NCBI RefSeq assembly: GCF_029504395.1
Contig: NZ_JAQFIF010000004.1
Span: 372,001-436,000, forward strand
DNA from: Arthrobacter sp. ES3-54
GTDB taxonomy: Bacteria > Actinomycetota > Actinomycetes > Actinomycetales > Micrococcaceae
Length of the DNA stretch: 64,000 nucleotides
Direction: 5' to 3'
The notes below the pieces were generated by a model. The model made no database searches. It was not told the origin of the DNA and saw only the letters and a program-made list of their open reading frames with translations. The position numbers were made by a program, and so were the translations under genes. Numbering within the stretch: position 1 is the first letter of the stretch; each line of letters opens with the position of its first letter. Positions 1 to 13,170 of this stretch are shown piece after piece.

Positions 1-286
1 CCACAGCCACCGAGTATCCGCCGCGCCGGACCAGTACGGCACCGATGCTCCGGGGCTGCCCGGCCAGGGAGGCCAGCCGCGAGACGGCGTCGTGGCCGCT
101 CCCGGGCCGGCCGTCCACGGGCCAGGGCGCCCGGAGCACGGCCACGGCGCCGTCCGCGGCGCGCAGCTGCAGGCCGGCGTCGAGCTCCTCCTCCACCAGG
201 GCGCCGTGGCTCGCGGCGAAGCGGTCCACCCAGCCGGGCAGCCTGTCGCCGGAGACGAAGGCCACTCGGGTCTCGGGGCTGGACAT
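1..286 (-). CDS. acVLRF1-type peptidyl-tRNA hydrolase / release-factor-like protein (partial)
   Basis: Reads leftwards from ATG at 286 and runs off the window, so only about 95 N-terminal residues are visible. The start region TRVAFVSGDRLPGWVDRFAA, then LQLRAADGAVAVLRAPWPV and IGAVLVRRGGYSVAV, resemble the actinobacterial VLRF1 family (acVLRF1), related to Vms1/release factor 1 and thought to act on peptidyl-tRNA in ribosome rescue. The catalytic Gln-containing loop would lie outside the window. A GGAGAG ribosome binding site sits about 8 nt before the ATG. The gene diverges from rarA and may share a promoter with it. Family assignment is from remembered motif similarity. Confidence 0.6.
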   Translation of the reverse strand, partial: MSSPETRVAFVSGDRLPGWVDRFAASHGALVEEELDAGLQLRAADGAVAVLRAPWPVDGRPGSGHDAVSRLASLAGQPRSIGAVLVRRGGYSVAV

Positions 287-346
287 GGCAGGCTCTCCGT
301 TGCAGGGGTGAGAAGTGATGATGGCAGGGCGGGCAGGAACTAGAAG

Positions 347-353
347 TAGCCTA
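347..353. promoter_or_regulatory. Overlapping divergent -10 boxes between acVLRF1 gene and rarA
   Basis: TAGCCTA reads as the -10 hexamer TAGCCT on the + strand (347-352) and TAGGCT on the - strand (353-348). On the + strand the box ends 6 nt before the rarA GTG, so the transcript would be leaderless. On the - strand it would leave a leader of about 55 nt containing a GGAGAG site. No clear -35 boxes are visible. Confidence 0.4.
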
Positions 354-358
354 TCTAT

Positions 359-1843
359 GTGGATGATCTCTTTGGCGCAGGGCGGGACGACGCCGACGGA
401 ACTGACGACCCCGGCGAAGATGGCAACGGCGGCGCCGACCATTCCGGCCACGCCCGGGGCCAAGCTCGGTCTGGCGCCGGGTCAGCCTCGCCGCGGAGCC
501 CGCTCGCGGTCCGGATGCGGCCGCGCACCCTCGATGACGTGGTGGGCCAGCAGCACCTGCTCGGCCAGGGCTCCCCGCTGCGCCAGCTGGCTGCCGGCTC
601 CGACGCGACCGGCCCCGCCGGGCCGAGCTCTGTGATTCTCTGGGGTCCTCCCGGCACCGGCAAGACCACCCTTGCCCATGTCATTGCCAAGGGCCCCGGA
701 CGGAAATTCGTCGAGCTCTCCGCCATCACCGCCGGCGTCAAGGACGTCCGCCGCGTGATGGATGAGGCGCTGACCGCACGCGACCTCTTCAAGACCACCA
801 CCGTCCTTTTCCTCGACGAGATCCACCGCTTCAACAAGGCCCAGCAGGACGCGCTGCTTCCCGGCGTCGAGAACCGCTGGGTGGTGCTGGTGGCTGCTAC
901 CACCGAAAACCCGTCGTTTTCCGTCGTGTCCCCGCTGCTGTCCCGCTCGCTGCTGCTGACCCTGAAACCTCTCACCGACGCCGACGTCGAGGGCCTGTTG
1001 CAGCGGGCCGTTTCGGATGTCCGTGGACTGAACGGCAAGGCCGAGCTCAGCGCCGAAGCCCTGGCGCACCTTGTCCGGCTCTCCGGCGGCGACGCCCGCC
1101 GGGCCCTGACGGCCCTCGAAGCCGCGGCTGGCGTCGCCTTCGGCGACGCGGACGACATCGACGCAGTCGATACCGACACAGCCGCCGGCGCGGGAACGGC
1201 GGAGCCCGTCACGATCCAATTGCGGCACACGGAGCGGGCCCTGGATGTCGCCTCCGTCCGCTACGACCGGGCCGGGGACCAGCATTACGACGTCGCCAGC
1301 GCGTTCATCAAGTCGATCCGGGGTTCCGACGTCGACGCCGCCCTGCACTATCTCGCCCGGATGCTGGAGGCCGGTGAGGACGCCAAGTTCGTGGCCCGCC
1401 GGATCGTAATCTCCGCGGCCGAGGACGTCGGCATGGCGGACCCGACGGCGCTGCAGACCGCCGTCGCGGCGGCCCAGGCCGTCCAACTGATCGGCATGCC
1501 GGAAGGCCGGATCATCCTCGCTGAGGCCGTGGTGCATCTGGCCACTGCGCCGAAGTCCAACGCCGCGTACATGGGGATCAACCAGGCGATCGCGGACGTC
1601 CGCGCCGGGCTCGGAAACGGCATCCCGGCCCACCTGCGCGATGCCCACTACCCGGGCTCAAAACAGCTGGGTCACGGCAAGGGCTACAAATACGCCCACG
1701 ATGCGCCGCATGCCGTGGCCACCCAGCAGTATCCGCCGGACGACCTCGTCGGGCGCAACTATTACGAGCCCACCGCCAACGGAGCCGAACGCGACATCGC
1801 CACCCGGCTCGAGCGGCTCCGGAAGATCATCCGCGGCAAGTGA
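359..1843 (+). CDS. rarA: Replication-associated recombination protein A (RarA/MgsA, AAA+ ATPase)
   Basis: DNA-dependent AAA+ ATPase of the clamp-loader clade that acts at stalled replication forks. Walker A is GPPGTGKTT, Walker B is [19 protein letters not shown], followed by sensor [18 protein letters not shown]; the C-terminal region has the tetramerisation-type segment ([19 protein letters not shown]). It is 494 aa, longer than the usual roughly 440, because of an acidic/Gly-rich N-terminal extension of about 45 residues and an Asp/Ala-rich insertion near residue 265. The GTG at 359 is chosen because it is the first in-frame start and lies 6 nt after a -10-like box. No SD sequence is present, in keeping with a leaderless transcript. 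Confidence 0.93.
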   Translation: MDDLFGAGRDDADGTDDPGEDGNGGADHSGHARGQARSGAGSASPRSPLAVRMRPRTLDDVVGQQHLLGQGSPLRQLAAGSDATGPAGPSSVILWGPPGTGKTTLAHVIAKGPGRKFVELSAITAGVKDVRRVMDEALTARDLFKTTTVLFLDEIHRFNKAQQDALLPGVENRWVVLVAATTENPSFSVVSPLLSRSLLLTLKPLTDADVEGLLQRAVSDVRGLNGKAELSAEALAHLVRLSGGDARRALTALEAAAGVAFGDADDIDAVDTDTAAGAGTAEPVTIQLRHTERALDVASVRYDRAGDQHYDVASAFIKSIRGSDVDAALHYLARMLEAGEDAKFVARRIVISAAEDVGMADPTALQTAVAAAQAVQLIGMPEGRIILAEAVVHLATAPKSNAAYMGINQAIADVRAGLGNGIPAHLRDAHYPGSKQLGHGKGYKYAHDAPHAVATQQYPPDDLVGRNYYEPTANGAERDIATRLERLRKIIRGK

Positions 1844-1896
1844 ACGGCCCGTGACCAGCGGCTGGTCCGTCGCGGCACGCAGCGCGGAATCCGCCG

Positions 1897-1924
1897 TTGA
1901 CATAGGGGCCAAGAGGTCTAACGT
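1897..1924 (+). promoter_or_regulatory. Strong SigA-type promoter upstream of the cupin gene
   Basis: TTGACA (1897-1902), 16 nt spacer, TAACGT (1919-1924). This is the best consensus promoter in the window. It would start transcription near 1931 and leave a leader of about 155 nt before the cupin start. The whole 243-nt gap 1844-2086 holds no other gene that can be supported. Confidence 0.6.
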
Positions 1925-2086
1925 GGAATTACGTCAGCATTGATCTGCTGGCCATCCGTGCGGCGCAGGGGACAGCGCGGTCACATCGCCGGCTCTCGCA
2001 CTCCGGACCGCGGAACGGCAGTCGGCTTCGCTCCATCCCAGATCATCCAGCGCGAGCGTCCCCGCCCCGTCCCCAGGTAGTGTCCC

Positions 2087-2485
2087 ATGAGTATCAATTT
2101 CGTTACAGCCATGGCAGTGAAGTCCTTCGATGTGCCCGACAAGAAGCGGTGCCCGGACAAGGCTGAATTCGACCTCTGCACGGTGAACGACTACTCGGTG
2201 GCCCGACTGATCCTGGGCCCGGGCTGGCGGTGGTCGGAGAACACCAGGCCCTACGAGCAGACCGACGTATGCCTGCACCACCATCTCGGATTCTGCATAT
2301 CCGGAGAAATGGAAGTAGAAACGGCCGAAGGGCTGCGCTCCACGATCCACGCCAACGACACCTACGCGATTCCGCCGGGCCACGACGAATGGGTAGTGGG
2401 TCCAAAACCGTTCGTGGCCGTGGAATTCCTGGGTGCGGCGTCCTTCGGACGCAGCGGTGCCCGCGGAGTGCACGCCCGGATCTGA
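2087..2485 (+). CDS. Small single-domain cupin protein
   Basis: 132 aa. The stretch LHHHLGFCISGEMEVETAEG followed by an Asp-Tyr-Ala-Ile-Pro-Pro-Gly-His motif is a cupin barrel: a His cluster for a metal site, the turn Gly, and the second motif with PPGHDEW. Such stand-alone cupins bind a small ligand or metal, but the substrate cannot be told here. ATG 2087 is the first start; ATG 2111 (MAVKSFD) is possible. Neither has a good SD. The gene is monocistronic behind its own strong promoter, and rpsD follows with a separate leader. Confidence 0.75.
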   Translation: MSINFVTAMAVKSFDVPDKKRCPDKAEFDLCTVNDYSVARLILGPGWRWSENTRPYEQTDVCLHHHLGFCISGEMEVETAEGLRSTIHANDTYAIPPGHDEWVVGPKPFVAVEFLGAASFGRSGARGVHARI

Positions 2486-2509
2486 CTTCGGTCCGCCGGC
2501 CGGATCTGG

Positions 2510-2515
2510 TAGGCT
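2510..2515 (+). promoter_or_regulatory. Probable rpsD -10 box
   Basis: TAGGCT at 2510-2515 with a weak TTCGGT 17 nt upstream. It would give a leader of about 150 nt before rpsD, which contains a hairpin built on TTGGCC/GGCCAG around 2606-2634. Confidence 0.35.
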
Positions 2516-2672
2516 GATTCGTTGTCTGGCAAGGCACGGACGCACAATCCATCGAAACTTCGCGTTTGATGAGGGTTGCCCTGTGCCCAGTAGCAAAAGG
2601 CAGCGGTTGGCCGATGCTCTCCATCGTGGAGGCCAGTAACACTGACACACCGCAGATATTGGAAGGACACAA

Positions 2673-3299
2673 GTGGCTAACAACACTCGTGCTCGCCGTA
2701 CCGCACGCCTTTCGCGTGCACTCGGCATCGCTCTGACCCCCAAGGCCGCCAAGTACATGGAGCGCCGCCCGTACGGCCCCGGTGAGCATGGCCGTGCCCG
2801 CAAGAAGCAGGACTCCGACTACGCCGTACGTCTGCGCGAAAAGCAGCGTCTGCGCGCCCAGTACGGCATCCGCGAAGCCCAGATGACCCGTGCCTTCGAA
2901 GAAGCACGTCGCACCAAGGGCCTGACCGGTGAAAACCTGATCGAACTGCTCGAAATGCGTCTCGACGCCCTCGTGCTGCGTGCCGGCTTCGCCCGCACCA
3001 TCGCCCAGGCCCGCCAGCTGGTTGTGCACCGCCACATCCTCGTTGACGGCATCCGCGTTGACCGCCCGTCTTTCCGCGTCGGCGAGGGCCAGCTGGTTCA
3101 CGTCCACAGCCGCAGCGAGACCATGCCTCCGTTCCAGGTTGCAGCAGCCGGCGCTCACCGCGACGTTCTGCCGATCGTTCCGGCCTACCTGGACGTCAAG
3201 CTTGACGCCCTGCAGGCCCGCCTGGTGCGCCGCCCCAAGCGTTCCGAGATCCCCGTGACCTGCGAAGAGCAGCTCGTCGTGGAATTCTACGCACGCTAA
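2673..3299 (+). CDS. rpsD: 30S ribosomal protein S4
   Basis: Primary 16S rRNA-binding protein of the small subunit. 208 aa, full length. The N-terminal part (RRPYGPGEHGRARKKQDSDY) and the S4 RNA-binding domain (RLDALVLRAGFARTIAQARQ, VHRHILVDG) are clear. The Zn-binding cysteines found near the N-terminus of many S4 proteins are absent. GTG start with GGAAGG 6-7 nt upstream. It stands alone here, away from the rpsM-rpsK-rpoA-rplQ cluster, and is followed by its own terminator. Confidence 0.97.
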   Translation: MANNTRARRTARLSRALGIALTPKAAKYMERRPYGPGEHGRARKKQDSDYAVRLREKQRLRAQYGIREAQMTRAFEEARRTKGLTGENLIELLEMRLDALVLRAGFARTIAQARQLVVHRHILVDGIRVDRPSFRVGEGQLVHVHSRSETMPPFQVAAAGAHRDVLPIVPAYLDVKLDALQARLVRRPKRSEIPVTCEEQLVVEFYAR

Positions 3300-3318
3300 T
3301 TTCAAAGGCAACACTTAC

Positions 3319-3352
3319 AAAGAAGCCCGTGGCAAGCGCCGCGGGCTTCTTT
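3319..3352 (+). terminator. rpsD intrinsic terminator
   Basis: AAAGAAGCCCG (3319-3329) pairs with CGGGCTTCTTT (3342-3352) around a short GC loop; the arm itself supplies the T-run. Confidence 0.8.
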
Positions 3353-3466
3353 GTATGTAAGGTACTTGGGGGAGTTCCCCGGGAGCCGGTTCTGACCGCC
3401 GGCCAAATCCGTCGGAACCCGACGCAACGAGCAGGTATCCACTGCAGTTCAAGGAGATGAGTGTCT

Positions 3467-3841
3467 ATGTCTGGTGGCGATATTGCCGGCCTGATCGCGG
3501 CAGGGGTGTTTGCACTGCTGGTCCTGCTGCTCGCCGTGCCCATCCTGAAGCTCGGCGGAGTGTTCGACGAGATGCGGACCACGATCCGCTCGCTCAGCGA
3601 CGGCGCCACCCCGCTCATGGACGAGGTCACCGCCACGGTGACCACCACCAACGAGCAGCTGAAGAAGGTTGACGGCATCTCCTCCAACGTCTCGGACGCC
3701 TCGGCCAACATCTCGGCGCTGTCCTCGCTGATGGCGGCCACTGTCGGTTCGCCGCTGATCAAGGTGGCAGCCTTCAGCTACGGCGTGCGCTCCGCCTTCA
3801 GCACCCCCAAAAAGCCCGCCACCGGCCGCCGCAGCCGCTAA
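3467..3841 (+). CDS. DUF948 family membrane protein
   Basis: 124 aa. One N-terminal membrane helix (IAGLIAAGVFALLVLLLAVP) followed by a soluble helical, heptad-like part (LSDGATPLMDEVTATVTTTN) and a basic C-terminus. This is the DUF948/YtxG type, conserved between rpsD and alaS in Actinobacteria; function unknown. ATG 3467 is preferred over GTG 3461 because AAGGAG (3451-3456) is 10 nt from the ATG but only 4 nt from the GTG. It lies 19 nt upstream of the next small membrane gene. Confidence 0.8.
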   Translation: MSGGDIAGLIAAGVFALLVLLLAVPILKLGGVFDEMRTTIRSLSDGATPLMDEVTATVTTTNEQLKKVDGISSNVSDASANISALSSLMAATVGSPLIKVAAFSYGVRSAFSTPKKPATGRRSR

Positions 3842-3860
3842 CCCTCCGGGAGAACCTGAC

Positions 3861-4127
3861 ATGAACAGAATCATCTGGATGGGAATCGGCGTCGCGATCG
3901 GCGTCATCGCCTTCCGCAAGGTCACCGAAGCCCAGTCCGCCCTCGGCCCCGAGGGCCTCAACCGGGCCGTGGGACGGCTGGCGGACGGCCTGTACGACTT
4001 CGCCGACGCCGTCCGCGAAGGCATGGGGGAGCGGGAAGCCGAACTCCGCTCCGCCCTTGGCATCGAAACGGCAACGGATATTGCCGCCGGCGGCGCCGTT
4101 GCCCGCCGGGATGCGGTCCGGCGCTAG
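3861..4127 (+). CDS. Small membrane-anchored protein next to alaS (DUF6167-like)
   Basis: 88 aa. Starts with a short membrane segment (IIWMGIGVAIGVIAFRKV) followed by a soluble helix (LYDFADAVREGMGEREAELR). Proteins of this size and position, between DUF948 and alaS, are conserved in Actinobacteria; I recall them as DUF6167, but this is from context and not from strong motifs. CGGGAGAA lies upstream of the ATG. No known function. Confidence 0.65.
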   Translation: MNRIIWMGIGVAIGVIAFRKVTEAQSALGPEGLNRAVGRLADGLYDFADAVREGMGEREAELRSALGIETATDIAAGGAVARRDAVRR

Positions 4128-4295
4128 CCGGGAGAGAATTAGTAAGTACGGTGCCCGTTAAGGGCGCGCGTCGGCACCACCTGGAGGGGCACCGGATTGA
4201 CGGGGCCCGGATCAGTGCCGGTCCTCAGCTTGTCCCGCGCAGCACAGACGCGGGCCACATAACGCAGTGAATATTGAAGGGTAAGAAATCAGCTC

Positions 4296-6974
<2,679 letters not shown>

Positions 6975-6983
6975 CGGATCTAC

Positions 6984-7568
6984 GTGTCTGAAGCTGCTGT
7001 GGCCGGCGTCTATCCCCGGGGTGTGAAGCTCGGGGTGGACGTCGGCACCGTCCGCGTTGGCGTGGCCGTCTGCGACCGCGACGGAATTCTGGCGACCCCG
7101 CTGCGCACGCTGCAGCGGAACGTGAAAAAGAACACCGACGTGCGCATCCTGGTCGGCCTGGCCGCGGAGCTGGACGCGGTGGAGATTTTCGTGGGACTGC
7201 CGCGCACCATGAAGGGCGAAGAGCACGCCTCGGCCAGGATGGCCACAGAGTATGCACAGCTGCTTGCCCGGGCCCTGCAGGGCGCCGGATCCGACGTGCC
7301 CGTGCGCCTGGTTGACGAGCGGCTCAGCACCGTGACCGCCCACCGCAACCTGCACGAGGCTGGCATGAGCAGCAGAAATCACCGTACAGTAGTTGATCAG
7401 GTTGCGGCGGCAGGTATTCTGCAACATGCGATTGATATGCAAAAGGCCAGGGGAACGGAGGTCGGAAACCGCGTGTACGCGGAGTCTGCGCCGGGGCCGA
7501 CCGGAGGCGGCGCACAGACCGGCCCGGCAGTACAGACGCACTCTTCAGACAATGGAAGGCTACAGTGA
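6984..7568 (+). CDS. ruvX: Putative pre-16S rRNA nuclease / Holliday junction resolvase-like (YqgF/RuvX)
   Basis: RNase H-fold nuclease of the YqgF family, implicated in 16S rRNA 5' end maturation. Motifs: KLGVDVGTVRVGVAVCD with the first catalytic Asp, EIFVGLPRTMKGEEHASA, and RLVDERLSTVTAHRNL with the later acidic residues. At 194 aa it is longer than the usual 140-160 because of a Gly/Pro-rich C-terminal tail of about 35 residues. GTG start 9 nt after alaS; its TGA overlaps the mltG GTG by 4 nt. Confidence 0.9.
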   Translation: MSEAAVAGVYPRGVKLGVDVGTVRVGVAVCDRDGILATPLRTLQRNVKKNTDVRILVGLAAELDAVEIFVGLPRTMKGEEHASARMATEYAQLLARALQGAGSDVPVRLVDERLSTVTAHRNLHEAGMSSRNHRTVVDQVAAAGILQHAIDMQKARGTEVGNRVYAESAPGPTGGGAQTGPAVQTHSSDNGRLQ

Positions 7569-9355
7569 GCCCGGTCAACAGTGATGACTCCTCCGGTGAC
7601 GCCCTTAGTGGTGCCGGCCGACCGCTGACGCGTAAAGAGATCCGGGCCCGGGAAAAGCTCCTGGCGACGCAGGGACACAGCGTGATCCCGCCGCAGGCTT
7701 TTGAGACGGGACGAGACGTTCCATCGCCGACGCCGGAGCGCGAACTGCCGCAGGCCGCCCCGGAACTGCCCGAGGCAGCACCGACCGTGCACGAAGACGC
7801 TGTTCATGACGAACCCATGCGCGACGAACCCGTGCACACAGAACCCGTGCATGAAGACGCTGTTCATGAAGAGCCCGTGCACGAAGAACCCGTTCGCGAA
7901 GAGCCCGTTCACACAGAAGCTGTGCACGAAGAGCCCGTTCAGGACGTTCCGGCTGACGTGGCGCCCGTCCGCGAAGACTTCACCCAGATGATCCCCGTCC
8001 GCGAAGAGCCCGTCCGCGAAGAGGCCGTCCACGAGGACGCCGTCCACGAGGACGCTGTCTATGCGACGGCCGGCCAGCAGGGCTACGAAGCCCGCCATGA
8101 CGGGGCTGCCCACGGCACCGGCCCTCACCACAGTTACGCGCTGCACCCCCACGATGTGGGACAACATGATGAGGCCCACCATGTTTACGACGAGTCCGTC
8201 GAACCCCACGATCAGGCGCACCCGGAAGCCGAGTACCACGGCGAGCCCGGCCACGAGCTGATGGCCGGAGCGGTCCGCTACAACAAGGTTCCGTCCAAGA
8301 AGGTCCGCCGCCGGCGCCGCTTCCTGGCCCTGGTGCTGTCCCTGACGGTTTTCGTCGTCGCAATCGCTATCGGCGCGCAGTTCCTCAAGCCCCTCCTGGG
8401 CGGGGACAAAATGGCCGACTACCCGGGGCCCGGGACCGGCAACGTCACCATCACGGTCGAACCCGGCGCCGGGCCGAGGTCCGTGGCCACCGAGCTGGAG
8501 TCGCAGAAGGTCGTGGCGAACGCAGACACTTTCTTGAAGGAGTTCACCGCTTCCGGCGGTGCCCTGAACCCCGGCACTTTCTCGATGCGCCAGGAAATGA
8601 AGAACTCCGATGCCGTGTCTGTCCTGCTCAACAAGGGCCAGGGTAAGGTCATGTACTTTGCGCTCAGCGCCGGGTTGCGGATCAGCGAATCCCTGCAGGC
8701 GATTTCCGAGGGCACCGGGATTTCGGTTGCCGATTTGAAGGCGCTCAGCGATGCGCCCGCGCAGTTTGGCGTCCCGAAGAAGGCCAAGAACCTCGAGGGC
8801 TACCTGGCGCCGGGGGAGTACCGCTTCCCGTTGGGCTCCTCTGCCAAGGAGATTCTGCAGAAGCTCGTCGGCAGCACCCTGGATGAACTCAAGGCCCAGG
8901 GCGTCACCGATTCCGCGAAACAGTATGACGTAGTGACGGTTGCGAGCATCGTGCAGGCCGAAGGCGGCCAAGCCGAATACGGTGACGTTGCAGGTGCCAT
9001 CTACAACCGCCTCAAGCCGAACAACACCGAGACGAACGGGCTGATCCAGTCCGATGCCACGGTCACCTATGGCCTGGGCATCCGCAGCTTCCACATCGAC
9101 GAGGCCCAGAAGGCTGACAAGTCGAATCCGTACAACACCTACGCCAACCAGGGGTTGCCCGCCGGGCCCATCGGCTCTCCCGGCAAGACGGCCATTGATG
9201 CCGCCGCCAAGCCCAAGTCCAACAGCTACCTCTATTGGGTCACCATCAACCTGGACACCAAGGAGACCAAGTTCTCCAAGACCCTGGCCGAACACAACGG
9301 ATACGTGGAGCAGTACAACGCCTGGTGTGCGGCCAACCCGGGACGCTGCGTATGA
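7565..9355 (+). CDS. mltG: Endolytic murein transglycosylase MltG with a repetitive acidic cytoplasmic region
   Basis: Cleaves nascent glycan strands to end peptidoglycan polymerisation. 596 aa. Residues 1-74 are Ala/Pro-rich, 75-165 are about twenty imperfect copies of a five-residue unit (VHEEP, VREEP, VHEDA), 178-240 are His-rich, a basic patch (KKVRRRRR) precedes a single membrane helix at about 253-273, and the YceG catalytic domain follows. Catalytic Glu466 lies in VTVASIVQAEGGQ; LIQSDATVTYGLG and GLPAGPIGSPG are further signature motifs. GTG start overlaps the ruvX stop. Its stop overlaps aroE by 4 nt, tying it to the shikimate genes. Confidence 0.93.
   Translation: MSPVNSDDSSGDALSGAGRPLTRKEIRAREKLLATQGHSVIPPQAFETGRDVPSPTPERELPQAAPELPEAAPTVHEDAVHDEPMRDEPVHTEPVHEDAVHEEPVHEEPVREEPVHTEAVHEEPVQDVPADVAPVREDFTQMIPVREEPVREEAVHEDAVHEDAVYATAGQQGYEARHDGAAHGTGPHHSYALHPHDVGQHDEAHHVYDESVEPHDQAHPEAEYHGEPGHELMAGAVRYNKVPSKKVRRRRRFLALVLSLTVFVVAIAIGAQFLKPLLGGDKMADYPGPGTGNVTITVEPGAGPRSVATELESQKVVANADTFLKEFTASGGALNPGTFSMRQEMKNSDAVSVLLNKGQGKVMYFALSAGLRISESLQAISEGTGISVADLKALSDAPAQFGVPKKAKNLEGYLAPGEYRFPLGSSAKEILQKLVGSTLDELKAQGVTDSAKQYDVVTVASIVQAEGGQAEYGDVAGAIYNRLKPNNTETNGLIQSDATVTYGLGIRSFHIDEAQKADKSNPYNTYANQGLPAGPIGSPGKTAIDAAAKPKSNSYLYWVTINLDTKETKFSKTLAEHNGYVEQYNAWCAANPGRCV
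7787..8059 (+). repeat. 15-bp-unit coding repeat inside mltG
   Basis: About 270 nt of degenerate tandem 15-mers of the form GTG/GTC/GTT-CAC/CGC-GAA-GAG-CCC encode the V(H/R)(E/T/D)(E/D)(P/A) repeats. Third-position variation indicates the array is old or selected at the protein level; copy number could still vary between strains. Confidence 0.85.
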
Positions 9356-10245
9356 CGCTGCGGGCGGCCGTCCTTGGGCATCCCGTCAGCCATTCGAAGT
9401 CGCCGGCGCTGCACCGCGCCGCCTACGCCCACCTGGGCCTGGACATCGCCTACTCCGCCATTGACGTGACAGAGGCCGCCCTGCCGGATTTCATGCGGCA
9501 GGTCAGGGACGAGGCGCGCGCTGACGGTTCCTGGCGCGGGCTCTCGGTCACCATGCCGCTCAAATCGGCCATGGTGGCGGAAGTGGACGAAGTCCGGGGC
9601 GTCGGGCGCGCACTCGGCGTCGTCAATACCGTTGCGTTCGAACCCGACGCCGGCAGTGCTGACCAAACCCAGTTGGTCGGCTACAACACCGACGTCGCCG
9701 GCATCGTCAACGCACTCCGGCACGCGGGGGCCGCCCCGGCGCCCACCGCCGTAATCCTCGGCGGCGGCGGGACCGCCGCCGCGGCCGTCGCGGCGCTCAA
9801 GGAACTGGGGGCAGCGACTGCCGACGTGTTCGTGCGCGATCCCAGCCGTGCCGGCGAGGCCCGCGCGGCGTCCGCCGCCCTGGCGGTCCCCGTCCAGGTG
9901 CTTCCCCTCGCCGGAGCGGCCGCCGCCGTCGCCGCGGCCGACGTCGTCATCTCCACGCTGCCGCCCCGCGCTGCAGACGCACTCGCCGCGGAACTGGCAG
10001 ACGCACTCGCGGCGAAACTGACGGGCAGCCCCGGCGTGCTCCTGGACGTCGCCTATGATCCGTGGCCCAGCCAGATTGCGGCGGTCTGGCAGGAAGCTGG
10101 CGGCACGGTGGTCCCGGGACTTGAAATGCTCATCTACCAGGCCGTAGAGCAGGTACGGCATTTCACCGGACTGGGCGAGGCCCTCCCGGCCGGAGTCATA
10201 GATGTGATGTGTGACGCAGTGGGGGCACCCCGACGGGTGTTCTAA
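9352..10245 (+). CDS. aroE: Shikimate dehydrogenase
   Basis: NADPH-dependent reduction of 3-dehydroshikimate to shikimate. 297 aa. Substrate-binding motifs [19 protein letters not shown] and [10 protein letters not shown], the GYNTDVAGI motif, and a Rossmann Gly-rich loop ([16 protein letters not shown]). The ATG at 9352 overlaps the mltG stop (ATGA). It heads a tightly coupled aroE-aroC-aroK-aroB series. aroC follows after 26 nt. Confidence 0.93.
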   Translation: MTLRAAVLGHPVSHSKSPALHRAAYAHLGLDIAYSAIDVTEAALPDFMRQVRDEARADGSWRGLSVTMPLKSAMVAEVDEVRGVGRALGVVNTVAFEPDAGSADQTQLVGYNTDVAGIVNALRHAGAAPAPTAVILGGGGTAAAAVAALKELGAATADVFVRDPSRAGEARAASAALAVPVQVLPLAGAAAAVAAADVVISTLPPRAADALAAELADALAAKLTGSPGVLLDVAYDPWPSQIAAVWQEAGGTVVPGLEMLIYQAVEQVRHFTGLGEALPAGVIDVMCDAVGAPRRVF

Positions 10246-10271
10246 CCGCCCGACATGGCAGGATGGAATGT

Positions 10272-11470
10272 ATGTTGCGTTGGTTGACTGCCGGAGAATC
10301 CCATGGCCCGGCACTGGTCGGAATAATTGAAGGCGTGCCCGCCGGTGTGGAACTCACCAGCGCCCACATCAGCGAGGCCCTGGCCCGCCGGCGGCTCGGC
10401 TATGGCCGCGGCGCCCGGATGAAATTCGAGCAGGACGAGGTCACGATCCTCGGCGGAGTCCGCCATGGCCTGACCCAGGGCGGCCCTGTCGCCATCCAGG
10501 TCGGCAACACCGAATGGCCCAAGTGGGAACAGATCATGTCTTCCGACCCCGTGGAGCCGGAAATCTTGGCCGACCAGGCCCGGAACGCCCCCCTGACGCG
10601 GCCGCGGCCCGGCCACGCCGACTTCACCGGCATGCAGAAATACGGCTTCGACGAGGCCCGCCCGGTCCTGGAGCGGGCCAGCGCCCGCGAGACGGCCACG
10701 AGGGTGGCGCTCGGCACGGTCGCCGCAGCGTTCCTCAAGCAGCTCGGAATTGAACTCGTCTCCCACACCGTGTCCATCGCCAGCGTTGCCGTGCCGGAAG
10801 GCCGGCCGCTGCCGGTCCCGGGCAACGTGATCGCCCTGGACGCCGATCCGCTACGCTGCTTCGACCGCGAAACCTCGGACGCCATGGTGGCCGAGGTCGA
10901 CGTCGCGCACAAAGAAGGCGAAACCCTTGGCGGCGTGGTGGAAGTTCTTGTCTACGGGCTCCCGCCGGGACTGGGCAGCTACGTCCACTGGGACCGGCGG
11001 CTCGACTCGCGCCTGGCGGCGGCCCTGATGGGCATCCAGGCCATCAAGGGAGTTGAGGTCGGCGACGGGTTCCGCACCGCGGCGCGCCGCGGCTCGGCCG
11101 CCCACGATGAGATCGTCAAGGACGCGGACGGCAAGATCATCCGCACGTCCAACCGTGCAGGCGGGATCGAGGGCGGCATGAGCATTGGCGACGTCCTGCG
11201 CGTCCGTGCCGCCATGAAGCCGATCGCCACCGTGCCCCGCGCGCTCAAGACGGTCGACGTCAGCACGGGGGAGGCCGCCAAGGCCCACCACCAGCGCTCA
11301 GACGTCTGTGCCGTCCCGGCCGCCGGTGTCGTGGCCGAGGCCATGGTGGCCCTGGTGATCGCCGAAGCGGTCACCGAAAAATTCGGCGGTGACTCCGTGC
11401 AGGAGACCGCCCGCAACATCAAGGGTTACCTGGACAGCATTCCGGCGTCCCTGGACTCGATCGGCCACTA

Positions 11471-11471
<1 letters not shown>
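10272..11471 (+). CDS. aroC: Chorismate synthase
   Basis: Last step of the shikimate pathway, EPSP to chorismate, needing reduced FMN. 399 aa. Signature [20 protein letters not shown] at the N-terminus, [32 protein letters not shown] and the third signature [20 protein letters not shown] 10272 ([12 protein letters not shown]) is preferred over ATG 10263 because AGGATGGA ends about 5 nt before it and family members begin MLRW. Its stop overlaps the aroK GTG by 1 nt. Confidence 0.96.

Positions 11472-13169
<1,698 letters not shown>

Positions 13170-13170
<1 letters not shown>

Noticed and set aside
7397-9295. 632-codon open frame antisense to mltG, with a repetitive middle part
   Set aside because: The repetition is the complement of the mltG pentapeptide repeat, and the rest has no fold signature.
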